A DNA stretch of 64,000 nucleotides, from the NCBI RefSeq assembly GCF_037023745.1, contig NZ_CP146101.1:2162001-2226000 (forward strand). The letters run 5' to 3'. Below the pieces are notes generated by a model. It did no database searches. It was not told the DNA's origin and worked only from the letters and a program-made list of their open reading frames with translations. The position numbers and the translations under genes are program-made. This document shows, in pieces, positions 49,351 through 58,411 of the stretch. Within the stretch, counting starts at the first letter, position 1, and every line of letters starts with the position of its first letter. The DNA is from Streptomyces sp. SCSIO 30461 (GTDB taxonomy: Bacteria > Actinomycetota > Actinomycetes > Streptomycetales > Streptomycetaceae).

Positions 49351-50561
49351 TGGTCCTGCCCGACTCCGCCAGGCCCGGTGACCACTGGTACAGCGAGAGC
49401 GAGCCGCTCGCACTCGATACCGCCGCCGCACCCGCCTACGGCAGTGGCTCCCTCGCCGATCTGCTGCCGACCATCGTCGCGGGCCAAGGCGTGCCCGGAA
49501 CGCACTCCACGCTCACGGAGTTGGCGCCCGCCGACCGGAACTGCGTCTTCCTGATCGACGGCCTCGGCTGGGAGCAGCTGAAGGCCCACCCGGCGGAGGC
49601 GCCGTTCCTGACCTCGCTGCTGGCTTCTTCCCGCGGTGGTACCGGTCGGCCGATCACCGTGGGCTTCCCCTCCACCACAGCGACTTCGCTGGCCTCCTTC
49701 GGCACCGGTCTGCCACCCGGCTCGCACGGGCTGCCCGGCTACACGGCCCGCAACCCGGAGACCGGCGAGCTGATGAACCAGCTGCGTTGGACGCCCTGGA
49801 CGTCCCCGCGGGTCTGGCAGCCGTATCCGACCGTCTTCCAGCTCGCCCACGAAGCCGGTGTGCACACCGCCCAGGTGTCGTCACCGGGCTTCCAGGACAC
49901 CCCCCTCACCAAGATCGCACTGAGTGGTGGAACGTTTCACGGGAGGCTCAGCGGCGAGGAGCGGATGGATTTCGCGGCCGAGCAGCTCGCCGCCGCCGAT
50001 CGGTCGCTCGTCTACACCTACTACAGCGAGGTCGACGGCAAGGGCCATCGCTTCGGAGTGGACTCCGACGCCTGGCGCGGCCAGCTCATGTACGTCGATC
50101 GCTTGGTGCAGCGCCTCGCCGAGCAGCTTCCGCCGCGTACGGCGCTCTACGTGACCGCCGACCACGGCATGATCGACATCCCGTTCGACGAGGAGTCGCG
50201 CATCGACTTCGATGAGGACTGGGAGCTGCGCGCCGGTGTCGCCCTGCTCGGCGGCGAGGGCCGGGCCCGCCATGTGTACGCGGTGCCCGGCGCCGAGTCC
50301 GATGTGCTCGCCGTCTGGCGGGAGGTGCTGGGTGACCGTTTCTGGGTCGCGAGTCGTGACGAGGCCATCTCGGCGGGCTGGTTCGGACCACACGTGGACG
50401 AGCGGGTGTACGGCCGCATCGGCGATGTCGTCGCGGCGGCGCACGCCGATGTCGTGATCACCGCGTCCGTGAACGAGCCCCGGGAGTCGGCGATGGTCGG
50501 CATGCACGGTTCGATGACGCCTGTGGAGCAACTCGTTCCGCTGATCGAAGTACGCTCCTGA
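49350..50561 (+). CDS. Alkaline phosphatase superfamily nucleotide pyrophosphatase/phosphodiesterase
   Basis: A 403-residue predicted metal-dependent phosphodiesterase of the type-I NPP group. The first metal Asp is in VFLIDGLGWEQL, the catalytic Thr in GFPSTTATSLASFGTG, and the later metal ligands in TYYSEVDGKGH and TADHGMIDIP. No signal peptide is apparent, so it is cytoplasmic. The start overlaps the preceding stop (TGATG). It may cleave nucleotides or phosphoesters; substrate unknown. Confidence 0.87.
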   Translation: MVLPDSARPGDHWYSESEPLALDTAAAPAYGSGSLADLLPTIVAGQGVPGTHSTLTELAPADRNCVFLIDGLGWEQLKAHPAEAPFLTSLLASSRGGTGRPITVGFPSTTATSLASFGTGLPPGSHGLPGYTARNPETGELMNQLRWTPWTSPRVWQPYPTVFQLAHEAGVHTAQVSSPGFQDTPLTKIALSGGTFHGRLSGEERMDFAAEQLAAADRSLVYTYYSEVDGKGHRFGVDSDAWRGQLMYVDRLVQRLAEQLPPRTALYVTADHGMIDIPFDEESRIDFDEDWELRAGVALLGGEGRARHVYAVPGAESDVLAVWREVLGDRFWVASRDEAISAGWFGPHVDERVYGRIGDVVAAAHADVVITASVNEPRESAMVGMHGSMTPVEQLVPLIEVRS

Positions 50562-50652
50562 GACGCGCCGCCCGCACCGACCGCGTCCGCGCCCACTGCC
50601 CGTCCGTTGCCAAGACCTGACCCGCCCAGACCTGAAAGGTCGTCGCTTCCTC

Positions 50653-51303
50653 ATGCCCGAGCTGGTGTTCTTCTCCGGAACCATGGACTGCGGAAAGAGC
50701 ACCCTCGCTCTTCAGATCGAGCACAACAGGTCCGCGCGCGGCCTCCAGGGCATGATCTTCACCCGCGACGACCGGGCGGGCGAGGGCAAACTCTCCTCCC
50801 GTCTCGGACTCGTGACGGAGGCGGTGGAGGCCACGCCCGGGCTGGACCTCTACGCGTACGTGGTCGAGCACATGTCGCGGGGCGGAAAGGTCGACTACGT
50901 GATCGTGGACGAGGCGCAGTTCCTGCCGACTGAGCAGATCGACCAGTTGGCCAGGACGGTGGACGACCTGGAACTCGACGTGTTCGCCTTCGGTATCACC
51001 ACAGACTTCCGCACGAAGCTCTTTCCCGGCTCCCAGCGGCTGATCGAACTGGCCGACCGGGTCGAGACGCTCCAGGTCGAGGCCATGTGCTGGTGCGGGG
51101 CCCGCGCCACCCACAACGCGCGCACGGTGGGCGGCGAGATGGTGGTCGAGGGCGAACAGGTGGTGGTGGGCGACGTGGGCGGGGCCGCTGAGCTCGTCGG
51201 GTACGAGGTGCTGTGCCGTCGCCACCACCGCAAGCGGATGACCGGGGCGGCGGCCCGAGCGGCGGCACTGTCGCCTGACGTGCTGCCGGTCACCCCGGGC
51301 TGA
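50653..51303 (+). CDS. tdk: Thymidine kinase
   Basis: Type II (bacterial) thymidine kinase for salvage of thymidine, 216 residues. P-loop SGTMDCGKST at residues 8-17, Walker B/catalytic region VIVDEAQFL, and a zinc site made from CWCGARAT near 141-147 and CRRHHRKR near 196. The ATG at 50,653 has GAAAGG upstream at longer than usual spacing. It complements nrdJ in DNA precursor supply. Confidence 0.95.
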   Translation: MPELVFFSGTMDCGKSTLALQIEHNRSARGLQGMIFTRDDRAGEGKLSSRLGLVTEAVEATPGLDLYAYVVEHMSRGGKVDYVIVDEAQFLPTEQIDQLARTVDDLELDVFAFGITTDFRTKLFPGSQRLIELADRVETLQVEAMCWCGARATHNARTVGGEMVVEGEQVVVGDVGGAAELVGYEVLCRRHHRKRMTGAAARAAALSPDVLPVTPG

Positions 51304-51410
51304 GCCGCCGTTCGCGATCCCCCGGGTATGCGGTCCTGGGGGAGTGGCACGGTGCCCGGCCCGCCTCCGAGGCGCGACTCCGTAGGGCGAGGGGAGGCGC
51401 CCGGCGCCCA

Positions 51411-52187
51411 TCAGGGCTCGGCCGACCGCACGATCGTGAACACCGCGCCCTCGGGGTCCGCCACCGTCGCCAGCCGGCCGCTGCCGCCCTCGCGGGGCTC
51501 GTGCAGCACATGACCGCCCAGGTTCCGCACCAGGGCCGCAGCCTCCTCGGTGTCCTCCACCTCGAAGTAGGTCATCCAGTGCGAGCCCCGGTCGCGTGGC
51601 AGGGCATGGCCGACACCGTGCAGCGAGGCCACCGCGCGTCCCTCCAGATGCAGGGTCGCGTAGTCGAACTCGGCGGAGACGACCGGTTCCACGTCATAGC
51701 CGAAGACCGACTGGTAGAACTTGCTGACCGCCGAAGTCTCCCTGGTCACCAGCTCGTTCCAGACCGGTGTGCCGTGCGTGCCGAACAGGGCGGTGCCGGT
51801 GTGCGCGGCGGCCTGCCAGATGCCGAACACGGCGCCTTCCGGGTCCGCCGCGATCGCCATACGGCCCGCGTCGGCCGCGTCCAGCGGCCCGACGCCGACG
51901 GTGCCTCCGCAGGATCTGATCTGCTCGGCCGTCTCGTCGGCGTCGTCGGTGGCCATGTAGGGCGTCCAGGCGATCGGCAGATGGCGGTCGGGCGGGAGCT
52001 GGCCGATTCCCGCCACCTCCTTGCCGTCGATCAGGGCTCGGACGTACGGTCCGAAGGGCTGCGGTCCGGGGGCGAAGTCCCAGCCGAACAGATCCCGGTA
52101 GAAGTCCTGCGTCGCGGAAAGCCCGTGCACCATCAGGCTCACCCAGCAGGGCGTGCCGGGCGGGCGCCGAGTCGCCTCGGTCGTCAT
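51411..52187 (-). CDS. VOC (glyoxalase/bleomycin-resistance fold) protein, two domains
   Basis: A 258-residue protein with two VOC modules, residues about 10-125 and 140-258, each ending in a DPEGAVF motif (ADPEGAVFGIWQ and ADPEGAVFTIVR). The first begins PCWVSLMVHGLSATQDFYRDLFGW, the second WNELVTRETSAVSKFYQSVFGY. Such tandem VOC proteins are widespread in Streptomyces (lyase, dioxygenase or binding roles). The ATG at 52,187 has GAGGAGAGGG upstream. Function undetermined. Confidence 0.9.
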   Translation of the reverse strand: MTTEATRRPPGTPCWVSLMVHGLSATQDFYRDLFGWDFAPGPQPFGPYVRALIDGKEVAGIGQLPPDRHLPIAWTPYMATDDADETAEQIRSCGGTVGVGPLDAADAGRMAIAADPEGAVFGIWQAAAHTGTALFGTHGTPVWNELVTRETSAVSKFYQSVFGYDVEPVVSAEFDYATLHLEGRAVASLHGVGHALPRDRGSHWMTYFEVEDTEEAAALVRNLGGHVLHEPREGGSGRLATVADPEGAVFTIVRSAEP

Positions 52188-52421
52188 CGTCACCCTCTCC
52201 TCGGACCATCGTCGTGGTCGTACGGCGTGGGGCTGGGAACGAGCCCTGCCGGGCAGCAGCCCGGTGCCCCCTCCAGATGCTTGCACCACGCGGCGCGCGG
52301 CGTAGCCCGGCCGCGCCGCTCTTCCGTGGATCTCCCTGGAGGATGCCCGTTTCGGCATGGCCCATCCCCTCCGTCGCCGTAAGGGGCACGCCGTGCCCGT
52401 GCCCTGCGCGAGGATGGCTGT

Positions 52422-53276
52422 ATGAACCCCATCATCACCGCATCAGAACTGCTGAGCGAGTCGGCCGGTCCGCGACCGCCGGTGCTGCTCGACATCCGCT
52501 GGCAGCTGAGCCTGGCCAAGGCGGCGGGCGCCCCTCCCTTCGACGGACGGGCCGAGTACCGTGCCGGGCACATTCCCGGTGCTGTCTACATCGATCTCGA
52601 CAACGAGCTGGCCGGTGCGCCAGGGGCCGGCGGCCGACATCCGCTGCCGGATGTGGCGGCCTTCGGCGCGGTGATGCGGCGGGCGGGCGTGTCCGTGGCC
52701 ACCCCGGTCGTGGTGTACGACGGAGGCCAGGGCTGGGCCGCGGCACGGGCGTGGTGGCTGCTGCGCTGGACGGGGCACGGAGACGTCCGCGTACTCGACG
52801 GCGGTCTCGCGGCCTGGGGCGGTCCGCTGAGCACACAGACCCCTGATCCCGAGCCGGGTGACTTCGTGCCGGTTCCCGGTGCCCTGCGGCTGCTCGACGC
52901 GGATGCGGCGGCGGCGCTGGCGCGATCCGGGGTGCTGCTGGACGCGCGAGCGGCCGAGCGCTACCGCGGTGACGTCGAACCGATCGACCGGGTGGGCGGC
53001 CATATCCCCGGCGCGGTCTCGGCGCCGACGACGGAGAACGTCACCCCGGGCACCACGACGTTCCTCCCGGCGCAGGAATTGGCCACCCGCTTCAAGCGGC
53101 TCGGCGCGGCGGACGGCATGGAGGTCGGTGTCTACTGCGGATCGGGTGTCTCCGGTGCCCATGGGGTGCTGGCGCTGGAGATCGCGGGCATTCCGGCGGC
53201 GCTCTACGCGGGTTCATGGTCCGAGTGGTCGGCTGACGAGAGCAGGCCGGTGGCCACGGGACCCGACCCGCAGTAG
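52422..53276 (+). CDS. sseA: Sulfurtransferase (tandem rhodanese, thiosulfate/3-mercaptopyruvate type)
   Basis: A 284-residue two-domain rhodanese. Domain 1 has VLLDIRWQLSL and GHIPGAVYIDLD (inactive copy); domain 2 has LLDARAAERYRG, GHIPGAVSAP and the catalytic cysteine in VYCGSGVSGAH, a CGSGV-type loop intermediate between rhodanese and mercaptopyruvate sulfurtransferases. A GAGGAT hexamer six bases before the ATG hints at a leaderless message. Convergent with sepH; the sseA symbol is by family. Confidence 0.9.
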   Translation: MNPIITASELLSESAGPRPPVLLDIRWQLSLAKAAGAPPFDGRAEYRAGHIPGAVYIDLDNELAGAPGAGGRHPLPDVAAFGAVMRRAGVSVATPVVVYDGGQGWAAARAWWLLRWTGHGDVRVLDGGLAAWGGPLSTQTPDPEPGDFVPVPGALRLLDADAAAALARSGVLLDARAAERYRGDVEPIDRVGGHIPGAVSAPTTENVTPGTTTFLPAQELATRFKRLGAADGMEVGVYCGSGVSGAHGVLALEIAGIPAALYAGSWSEWSADESRPVATGPDPQ

Positions 53277-53299
53277 TCGCGTGAGCCGACACGCGTGTG

Positions 53300-53331
53300 C
53301 AGGGCCCGTACGGAGATCGGTACGGGCCCTG
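53300..53331. terminator. Hairpin between sseA and sepH
   Basis: CAGGGCCCGTACG pairs with GTACGGGCCCTG around AGATCG, between the convergent stops. Confidence 0.85.
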
Positions 53332-53366
53332 TGTGAACGGCACGGTGGGCGGGGGCCCAGAGGTCG

Positions 53367-54428
53367 CTACTCCTGCTTCTTGCGCCGGGTCCCGAACACG
53401 ATCTCGTCCCAGCTCGGCACGGCCGCGCGGCGGCCGGGACGGACACCGTCCGCCTCCGCCTGGCGGTCGGTCGTGCCCGTGAGGCGATCACGGTGCCCGC
53501 TCACCGCGCGGGGCATGAGGACGTCCGCATAGGCCGAGCCGGCACCGGCGGAGGCGGCGGGGGCCGGGGGCTCCTCGGCCTCGGCCTCCTCGTCGGGGTC
53601 GCCGGCGGGCGATTCGACCGGGCTCGGACGCTCGGGCACGACCATGTCGCCGCGGAAGTTCGGAACCGCCTCCAGGAGGCTGGTCAGGGAGTCGCGCCCG
53701 CTCTCCTCCGGCTCACCGGCGGCCGGCACCGGGGTGGGCCGCTCCAGGGCGCGGTCCAGCGCACGGTCCATACCACGGTCGAGCGGCCGGTCGCGGGGCA
53801 GTCGCGCGATACGCGGGACGAAGGGAAAGGTCGGCTCCTGGGCGACGGCGAGCGCGTCGTCCGTCTCGCCGATCAGCGCGCGCGCCTCGTCGTCCACGGC
53901 CTGGACGAGCCGCCGTGGCGGGTCGTACATCCAGCACGCCGAGTGCGGTTCCCCCGCGACCCGGTAGACGAGGAGTACTTCCCAGGTGCCGTCGTCGCGG
54001 CGCCAGGAGTCCCACTGCACGGAGTCCTTCTCGGCGCCGCGCAGCAACAGCCGCTCCTGCACCGCCTCGCCGAGTTGGGGGCCGGCGTTCTCCCCGGGGC
54101 GGCGCACGGGCGTCTTGCGCGCACGCTCCGCCATGAACGCGCGCTCGGCCAGCACGGGGCCTTCGAACCGACGCACGCGGTCGACCGGGATTCCGGCGAG
54201 CTGTGCGACTTCCTCCGCGGAGGCACCCGCTCGTATGCGAGCCTGGATGTCGCGCGGCCGGAGGTGGCTCTCCACCTCGATCTCGATCTGGCCGAGGCGG
54301 GCGCGGTCATTGCGGACGGCGGCGCGCAGCCGCTCGTCGATGGGAAGCGTGTACTCCGTGCTGTCCGCAGCCTTCAGCACCAGTCGTGTGCCGTCGTTGG
54401 AGACGGCCACGACACGCAGTTCGGGCAT
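53367..54428 (-). CDS. sepH: SepH, FtsZ-binding cell division regulator
   Basis: SepH stimulates FtsZ assembly in Streptomyces and mycobacteria. 353 residues: an N-terminal DUF3071 domain with a helix-turn-helix (LRVVAVSNDGTRLVLK ... IQARIRAGASAEEVAQLAGIP), the RRDDGTWEVLLVYRV block, and a disordered acidic Pro/Glu-rich C-terminus ending in VPSWDEIVFGTRRKKQE, a conserved C-terminal motif. The ATG at 54,428 follows GGGAGG by five bases. Identified from memory of S. venezuelae/S. coelicolor SepH. Confidence 0.93.
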   Translation of the reverse strand: MPELRVVAVSNDGTRLVLKAADSTEYTLPIDERLRAAVRNDRARLGQIEIEVESHLRPRDIQARIRAGASAEEVAQLAGIPVDRVRRFEGPVLAERAFMAERARKTPVRRPGENAGPQLGEAVQERLLLRGAEKDSVQWDSWRRDDGTWEVLLVYRVAGEPHSACWMYDPPRRLVQAVDDEARALIGETDDALAVAQEPTFPFVPRIARLPRDRPLDRGMDRALDRALERPTPVPAAGEPEESGRDSLTSLLEAVPNFRGDMVVPERPSPVESPAGDPDEEAEAEEPPAPAASAGAGSAYADVLMPRAVSGHRDRLTGTTDRQAEADGVRPGRRAAVPSWDEIVFGTRRKKQE

Positions 54429-54893
54429 GGGGACCTCCCGGGTGGTGCCTGCCGACGTCACGTGCGTCGCTGCTTCCGCTAGTCGAGTGTGGCCTGCCCG
54501 GGTGCAGCCTGCCACAACCTTGCCGAGTTGCCCGGCGTGTCGGGCACGGGCCCTGATCGCCGTCATGGCACGGTTACCTGTCTGCAACGCAGCGTGACGG
54601 ATTTCGTCACGCTGGACAACAGGCCACCGTGCGGTGCCGCGGCGCCGCCGGTTTCGAGTGCCGCTTTTCGGCCCCCTCCCGAGGTCCGGGCACCCGTGAG
54701 GCGACCGGTCCCAGGGCTCGCCACAGTACTCCATTCGGGCCACGGGGGTGGACCGCCGCGCCGCCGAACTTATGGCGGAGTGCGGGAGTTGAGTCGTCTA
54801 CCCGAAAACGGCCGGTATCAATCTTCACAGGATTCCCGGAAGTGGAATCATCGGTTTCGCCTTTATGTCCCATCTTGGTGCATGGTGGGGCAG
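54429..54893. other. Divergent promoter region of sepH and a membrane protein gene
   Basis: 465 bases with no supported gene. Just before the membrane-protein gene GGAAT (54,844-54,848), an 18-base spacer and GTC (54,867-54,869) resemble a SigR/ECF-type promoter (GGAAT-N18-GTT) with one mismatch. The sequence at 54,760-54,880 is clearly less G+C-rich than its surroundings. Nothing else was recognised. Confidence 0.45.
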
Positions 54894-55712
54894 ATGGGTA
54901 AGCAGAGGCTGGAGATCGATCCGAAGCCGGACGGCGACAAGCCGAGAACGGCACAACACAAGGAGCATCGGCTCGATCTGAGCGTTCCCCAGGTGGCGGG
55001 CAGCGCACTCGCGGCCGTTGCGGCGGCCGTGCTGGCCTCCCGCCTCGGGGTCTACGGAACCATCGTCGGAGCGGGTGTGGTGAGCGTCGTCGCCACGTGT
55101 GGTGCCACCGTGCTCCAGCACCTTTTCCGGCGAACCGGCGAACAGATACGCGATGTCGCGGCGGGGGCCGGACCGGGTCCACGCCGGTCGCACCGTCCCC
55201 CTCGCGAAGCACGGCCCGAAGGGCAGTTCGGCGAGCCGACCGTCCATGGCACCCGGTTGCGTGGCTGGAAGCGGCCGTTGTCGGCCGCGGTGGTCGTGTT
55301 CGTCGTGGCGATGGTCGGTATTACCGCATACGAGGTGGCGGTCGGTCGGGACCTGAGCGGCGGAGGGGGTACGACGGTGGGGTCGGTCGTCTCTGGCGGC
55401 GGCGCGGGGCGTGGCGGTGGTGGCGGTGCGGACGACGGAACGCCTCCGGCGGACGGGGCGACGGAGCGGCGGCGGCAGGACGATGGACGCGGCTCCTCGC
55501 CCGGTCCTTCCGGCGACCACACCGGTCCGGGGCGGGGTGAGAGCGGCTCCACGAGCCCGGCACCGGGTGACCGTGACACCGGTTCTCCGTCGCAGTCCCC
55601 GGCCCCGACCCGGTCGGCCTCCCCGGACGGAGGAGGCTCCCCCTTGCCGCCGTCGGCCGGTGAGCCCGCGCAGGACGAACCGGGTGACACGGCGTCATCG
55701 ACTCTCCGGTGA
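54894..55712 (+). CDS. Hypothetical membrane protein with Ser/Pro/Gly-rich tail
   Basis: A 272-residue protein. The start MGKQRLEIDPKPDGDK is followed by a hydrophobic segment (AGSALAAVAAAVLASRLGVYGTIVGAGVVSVVATCG, about residues 38-73), a basic linker, a second helix (LSAAVVVFVVAMVGITAYEVAVG, about 128-150) and roughly 120 residues of low-complexity Gly/Ser/Pro, typical of an extracytoplasmic linker. The start could also be the ATG at 54,882 (MVGQ). No family is recognised. It ends five bases from the convergent lactone oxidase gene. Confidence 0.75.
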   Translation: MGKQRLEIDPKPDGDKPRTAQHKEHRLDLSVPQVAGSALAAVAAAVLASRLGVYGTIVGAGVVSVVATCGATVLQHLFRRTGEQIRDVAAGAGPGPRRSHRPPREARPEGQFGEPTVHGTRLRGWKRPLSAAVVVFVVAMVGITAYEVAVGRDLSGGGGTTVGSVVSGGGAGRGGGGGADDGTPPADGATERRRQDDGRGSSPGPSGDHTGPGRGESGSTSPAPGDRDTGSPSQSPAPTRSASPDGGGSPLPPSAGEPAQDEPGDTASSTLR

Positions 55713-55717
55713 CGGCC

Positions 55718-57043
55718 TCAGTCGCCCAGGACCCGCCGCAGGTAGTCGTTGCCGAACACCCGTCCGGGGTCCAGTCGGTCGCGTAGGGCGGTGAACTCCC
55801 CGAACCGCGGGTACACACCCGTGAGGTACTCCGCGCCCCGGGTGTGGATCTTGCCCCAGTGCGGCCGGCCGCCGTGCGCGGTCATGATCTGCTCGACCGC
55901 GGTGAAGTAGGAGTGGTAAGGCGTGCCCTTGTACATGTGCACGGCGATGTAGGCGCTGTCGCGCCCCGACGCCGTCGACAGGGCGATGTCGTCGGCCGGG
56001 GCGGTGCGGACCTCGATGGGGAAACTGATGCGCAGGGGTGAACGCTCGATCATGGCCTTGACCTCGCGCAGCGCCATGACCGCGGCGTCCCGCGGCAGTG
56101 CGTACTCCATCTCCACGAAGCGCACCCTGCGGGGACTGGTGAAGACCTTGTAGGCGATGTCCGTGTAGGTACGGGCGGACAGGGTGCGGCTGGCCACTTT
56201 GGCGATCGGCGGGATCGTCGCCGGGACCGCCCGCCCGAGTGAATTGATCATCTGGAAGAGGCCGTTGGACAGCAGTTCGTCCTCGAACCAGCCGCTCACC
56301 GCTCCGGGCGGTGCGGCGGGGCCGGCGCTGCGGTTGTTGCGCTTGGTGTTGCAGTTGTCCGTGTGCGGGAACCAGTAGAACTCGAAGTGCTCGTTCTCCG
56401 TGCTGAGTTCGTCAAAATCCGCGGTGACCCGATCGAAGGTCATCGGTTCCTCGCGTGCTGTCAGCAGGAAGAGCGGTTCCACCGCGAAAGTGATCGCGCT
56501 GATGACGCCGAGGGCGCCGAGCCCGATCCGGGCTGCGGCGAACACCTCCGGGTTCTCCTTCTCCGAGCAGCGCAGCAGTGAACCGTCCGCGGTGATCAGC
56601 TCAAGCCCTCTGATCTGTGCGGCGATCGACCCGGAATCGCGCCCTGTGCCATGGGTGCCCGTGCTGGTGGCGCCGGCGACCGTCTGCTCCATGATGTCGC
56701 CCATGTTCGTGAGGGAGAGATCCTCACGGGCGAGCGCGGCGTTGAGCCGCTTGAGCGGCGTGCCCGCCTCGACGGTCACGGTCATCGCCGTACGGTCGAT
56801 CCGGCGGATGCCGGTGAGCAGGTCCGGTCGTACCAGCAGGCCGTCGGTCGCCGCTATCGCGGTGAACGAGTGGCCTGTGCCGACCGTCTTCACCCGCAGC
56901 CCGTCCTCGGCCGCCGAGCGTATGGCGGCGGCGAGCTCATCGGCGGTGGCCGGGGTGGCCTCCCGCACCGGTCGGGACGTCACCGTCCCCGCCCAGTTAC
57001 GCCACGCGTTCCCCGTGCTGCTGGTCGTGGCTGTGCCCGTCAT
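55718..57043 (-). CDS. FAD-linked sugar-lactone oxidase (D-arabinono-1,4-lactone oxidase type)
   Basis: A 441-residue VAO-fold flavoprotein. The PCMH FAD domain shows VKTVGTGHSFTAIAATDGLLV near residue 50 and GATSTGTHGTGRDSGSIA near 130; GTGHSFT (not HSHS) suggests the histidyl-FAD-type group. The C-terminal ALO domain ends in PRFGEFTALRDRLDPGRVFGNDYLRRVLG. It probably oxidises a sugar lactone or polyol with oxygen. The ATG at 57,043 follows GGGAGGGGC. Its first 47 bases overlap the 3' end of the MFS gene, so translation is coupled. Confidence 0.9.
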   Translation of the reverse strand: MTGTATTSSTGNAWRNWAGTVTSRPVREATPATADELAAAIRSAAEDGLRVKTVGTGHSFTAIAATDGLLVRPDLLTGIRRIDRTAMTVTVEAGTPLKRLNAALAREDLSLTNMGDIMEQTVAGATSTGTHGTGRDSGSIAAQIRGLELITADGSLLRCSEKENPEVFAAARIGLGALGVISAITFAVEPLFLLTAREEPMTFDRVTADFDELSTENEHFEFYWFPHTDNCNTKRNNRSAGPAAPPGAVSGWFEDELLSNGLFQMINSLGRAVPATIPPIAKVASRTLSARTYTDIAYKVFTSPRRVRFVEMEYALPRDAAVMALREVKAMIERSPLRISFPIEVRTAPADDIALSTASGRDSAYIAVHMYKGTPYHSYFTAVEQIMTAHGGRPHWGKIHTRGAEYLTGVYPRFGEFTALRDRLDPGRVFGNDYLRRVLGD

Positions 57044-58244
57044 GCTGCCCCTCCCGCGTCGGCACCGGCCTCCGCAGCCGGCGGTACCCCAGGAACGCGA
57101 CCACGACCGCGAGCACTCCCGCCACGGCGGGCACCGCGTACGCCGCGCCTGCCCCGTGCTCGTCCACCATCCACCCCGAGGCCGACAAGCCGAGTGCCAC
57201 ACCGACCGCGAGGCCGGTGCCCGTCCAGGACATGCCCTCGGTCAGCTTGGTGCGTGGTACGTGCGCTTCGACCAGGGCCATCGTGGTCACCATCGTCGGT
57301 GCGATGGCCAGGCCCGCGACAAAGAGCGACACGGCCAGGGTCACGAGATTCCCGGCCAGTTGGAGGGGGATCATACTCACGGTCATCGCACATACGCCCA
57401 GCACCCATCTGCGGGACGGCTCGCCCTTCAGCCGCAACAGCCCGAAGACCGCCCCGGCGAGGCAGGAGCCCAGCGCGTAGACCGCGAGAACCAGGCTGGA
57501 CGCCGCCTTGCTGCCCTGCTCGTCGGCGAAGGCCACCGTCACCACGTCGACCGAGCCGAAGATTGCGCCCATCGCCACGAACGTCACCACCAGCACCTGG
57601 AGGCCGGGGGAGCGCAGCGCCGAACCGCGGGTGTGCTCCTCGCGCGGATGCACCGGGGGTTCCGTGGCGCGCTGCGCCGTCAGCCAGAGCACGCCGATCA
57701 CCAGGAACACCCCGGCGATCAGCGGACCGGCCTCTGGGAACCAGATGGTGGACAGCCCGATGGAGACGATCGGGCCCACGATGAAGCACAGTTCGTCCAC
57801 GATCGACTCGAAGGCGTACGCCGTGTGCAGGCGCTCCGGCATTCCGTGGTGGATCGCGGCCCACCGGGCCCGGGTCATCGCACCGACGCTGGGGATGCAG
57901 CCCGCGCAGGCGGTGAACACGAAGAAGACCCAGTCGGGAGCGTCCTGCCGGGCGCTGATCAGCAGTCCCGCCACCGCGGCGCCCGACGCCAGCAGTGCGG
58001 GACGCAGCACCCGCCGCTGGCCGTGCCGGTCGACCAGCCGGGAGACCTGCGGGCCGAGCACCGCCGCCGAGAGCGCGAGTGTCGCGGAGAGGGCCCCCGC
58101 CATGCCGTAGCGCCCGGTCAGCTGGGACACCATGACCACGATGCCGACGCCCATCATGGACAGCGGCATACGGCCGAGGAACCCGGCGGTGGAGAACGCG
58201 ATGGTGCCGGGGTGGGCGAATATCGCGCGGTAGGGGCTGGGCAC
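56997..58244 (-). CDS. Major facilitator superfamily transporter
   Basis: A 415-residue MFS protein with 12 predicted helices (for example MPLSMMGVGIVVMVSQL, SLVLAVYALGSCLAGAVFGLL) and a His/Arg-rich cytoplasmic C-terminus (HDGHSHDQQHGE). The family looks like the drug/sugar exporters found near lactone oxidases. GTG at 58,244 has GGAGCG upstream. Between it and the ferrochelatase gene lies a possible iron box, so an iron- or heme-related export role is conceivable but unsupported. Confidence 0.87.
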   Translation of the reverse strand: MPSPYRAIFAHPGTIAFSTAGFLGRMPLSMMGVGIVVMVSQLTGRYGMAGALSATLALSAAVLGPQVSRLVDRHGQRRVLRPALLASGAAVAGLLISARQDAPDWVFFVFTACAGCIPSVGAMTRARWAAIHHGMPERLHTAYAFESIVDELCFIVGPIVSIGLSTIWFPEAGPLIAGVFLVIGVLWLTAQRATEPPVHPREEHTRGSALRSPGLQVLVVTFVAMGAIFGSVDVVTVAFADEQGSKAASSLVLAVYALGSCLAGAVFGLLRLKGEPSRRWVLGVCAMTVSMIPLQLAGNLVTLAVSLFVAGLAIAPTMVTTMALVEAHVPRTKLTEGMSWTGTGLAVGVALGLSASGWMVDEHGAGAAYAVPAVAGVLAVVVAFLGYRRLRRPVPTREGQHDGHSHDQQHGERVA

Positions 58245-58323
58245 GGGGCGCTCCGTCGGGTGGTTGAGTGGACGGGCGCGGGGCGCTCCGTAAGGCGTCT
58301 GGGCGGCTGGAACAGCTTACGTG

Positions 58324-58342
58324 TTAGGTAACCCTTACTCCA
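58324..58342. promoter_or_regulatory. Possible iron box (DmdR/IdeR-like) between MFS and ferrochelatase genes
   Basis: TTAGGTAACCCTTACTCCA matches the 19-base IdeR/DmdR consensus TTAGGTTAGGCTAACCTAA at 12 positions; the left arm is perfect over six bases, the right arm poor. It lies about 70 bases before the ferrochelatase ATG. Confidence 0.35.
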
Positions 58343-58411
58343 GCGTGGGTGCCCTGGTGGGACCCTGGGCAGGGGAGAGGAGCACGGTGCCGGAGTGGGA
58401 GGATCGGCATC

